A stretch of DNA of 14,641 nucleotides from Bacteroidota bacterium (lineage in GTDB: Bacteria > Bacteroidota > Bacteroidia > NS11-12g > UBA9320). This document shows positions 13,836 to 14,641 of this stretch, one piece after another. The position numbers and the translations under genes were made by a program. The stretch is taken from positions 1 through 14,641 of the forward strand of contig CANMPY010000013.1 in the NCBI GenBank assembly GCA_947499775.1. Direction: 5' to 3'. The notes below the pieces were generated by a model. That model saw only the letters and a list, made by a program, of their open reading frames with translations, was not told the origin of the DNA and searched no databases. Every line of letters starts with the position of its first letter. The stretch's first letter is position 1.

Positions 13836-14641
13836 ATGGGCGAGATGGATGAATTTATTAAACAACTAAACGAACCACAGAAACAGGCTGTTCTGCAAAC
13901 CGAAGGACCAGTTATGATTATAGCTGGAGCGGGTTCGGGCAAAACAAGAGTGCTTACGTATCGTATAGCCAATTTAATTCACAAGGGGATAGATCCATTT
14001 AAAATTATTGCTCTAACATTTACCAATAAAGCAGCTAAAGAAATGCGTAACCGTATAGAAACGGTTGTAGGCAATGAAGCAAAAAACCTTTGGATGGGAA
14101 CATTCCACAGTATTTTTGCAAAAATATTGCGCATAGAGGCCGACCGATTAGGCTATCCCTCCCACTTTACAATTTACGATTCCGAAGACTCAAAAAGTGT
14201 AATAAAAGGAATTTTAAAGGAAATGCAAATTGACGATAAAATTTACAAACCCGGTATGATTTTAAGTCGTATTTCGAATGCCAAAAATAATTTAATCACC
14301 GCGAGTATGTACCAAACTGACGAGGAGGTAAATGCTTATGATAATTCAACAGGCCGCCCAGAGTTAGGCAAAATTTACAAATCCTATGAAGAAAAATGCT
14401 TCAAATCGGGAGCTATGGATTTTGATGACTTATTGCTAAAAACGTTTCAGTTATTGAATAAATTTCCCGATGTGCTTAATAAATACCAGCATAAGTTTCA
14501 ATATATGATGGTGGATGAGTATCAGGATACGAATCATTGCCAATTCATGATTATTAAGAAATTGGCTGCTGTATATCAAAATATTTGCGTGGTGGGCGAC
14601 GATGCACAAAGCATTTATTCATTTAGGGGCGCTACAATCAA
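13836..14641 (+). CDS. UvrD/PcrA-type superfamily 1 DNA helicase (5' part, truncated by window edge)
   Basis: About 268 residues of the N-terminal half are present and the gene runs off the right edge. This is an ATP-driven 3'-5' DNA unwinding enzyme used in nucleotide excision and mismatch repair and in removing RecA or stalled polymerases. Motifs appear in order: the Q-motif region LNEPQKQAVLQ, Walker A AGAGSGKT (30-37), motif Ia ALTFTNKAAKEM (59-70), motif Ib GTFHS (88-92), motif II VDEYQDTN (226-233) and motif III VVGDDAQSIYSFRG (252-265). UvrD/PcrA-like helicases are more likely than Rep or RecB because of the DEYQDTN and GDDAQSIY forms; the missing C-terminal half would settle the subtype. 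The first ATG is at 13836, but an in-frame ATG at 13845 gives MDEFIKQLNEPQKQAV, closer to the usual family start and further from the predicted transcription start. Confidence 0.93.
   Translation, partial: MGEMDEFIKQLNEPQKQAVLQTEGPVMIIAGAGSGKTRVLTYRIANLIHKGIDPFKIIALTFTNKAAKEMRNRIETVVGNEAKNLWMGTFHSIFAKILRIEADRLGYPSHFTIYDSEDSKSVIKGILKEMQIDDKIYKPGMILSRISNAKNNLITASMYQTDEEVNAYDNSTGRPELGKIYKSYEEKCFKSGAMDFDDLLLKTFQLLNKFPDVLNKYQHKFQYMMVDEYQDTNHCQFMIIKKLAAVYQNICVVGDDAQSIYSFRGATI

Noticed and set aside
13787..13972. 61-codon minus-strand frame over the start of the helicase gene
   Set aside because: It is antisense to the Walker A region of a clear UvrD/PcrA-type helicase and has no features of its own.
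1..14641. Mobile element, defence island, CRISPR array or RNA gene
   Set aside because: No transposase, integrase, spaced repeat array, tRNA-like cloverleaf or rRNA segment was seen; gene content is housekeeping plus one surface module, with no sharp change in base composition noticed.

Overview
The window comes from a member of the phylum Bacteroidota. The signs are an AT-rich sequence, genes without clear Shine-Dalgarno sites, promoter elements of the TTTG / TAnnTTTG type, a type IX secretion (T9SS) type B C-terminal sorting domain (CHU_C/gliding family), a PorP/SprF outer-membrane protein, a Bacteroidota-style ParE/ParC pair, a tandem-domain universal stress protein and a DUF4159 protein. 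The order or genus cannot be fixed from this sequence. Most of it reads as ordinary chromosome; no transposase, phage gene, tRNA, rRNA or CRISPR array was seen.

Left part (1-2740): the 5' end of a secreted DUF4159-family gene (minus strand, running off the left edge) is divergent from a single-lipoyl 2-oxoacid dehydrogenase E2 gene (577-1899). A small VF530-family gene (1952-2188, minus) converges on E2, with nested inverted repeats between them. A 75-residue protein of unknown function (2372-2599, plus) follows; it has the best promoter in the window, with both consensus boxes and a 19-bp spacer.

Middle (2766-7476, minus): parE then parC, the two subunits of topoisomerase IV, lie in one transcriptional direction with an 85-bp gap holding a perfect 11-bp inverted repeat. 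ParE begins with TTG. ParC has alanine where quinolone-sensitive enzymes usually have serine, has no canonical GyrA box, and ends in a long acidic tail. A 401-bp non-coding stretch separates parE from the next, divergent unit.

Right part (7878-14641): a two-gene surface module encodes a 1154-residue secreted protein (beta-helix-like N-terminal half, PKD and Ig-like domains, T9SS type B sorting domain) and a PorP/SprF-family outer-membrane protein fused to a C-terminal SPOR-like domain. Together they look like a T9SS substrate and its dedicated outer-membrane partner, with the SPOR domain a possible peptidoglycan anchor. The module ends at a strong A8-stem-T8 terminator shaped to work in both directions. 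A tandem universal stress protein gene (minus) converges on that terminator and is divergent from the 5' end of a UvrD/PcrA-type helicase gene that runs off the right edge.

The housekeeping genes are conventional. The items most worth a second look are the PorP/SprF-SPOR fusion paired with its type B substrate, the unknown 75-residue gene with its consensus promoter, and the inverted repeat between parE and parC.
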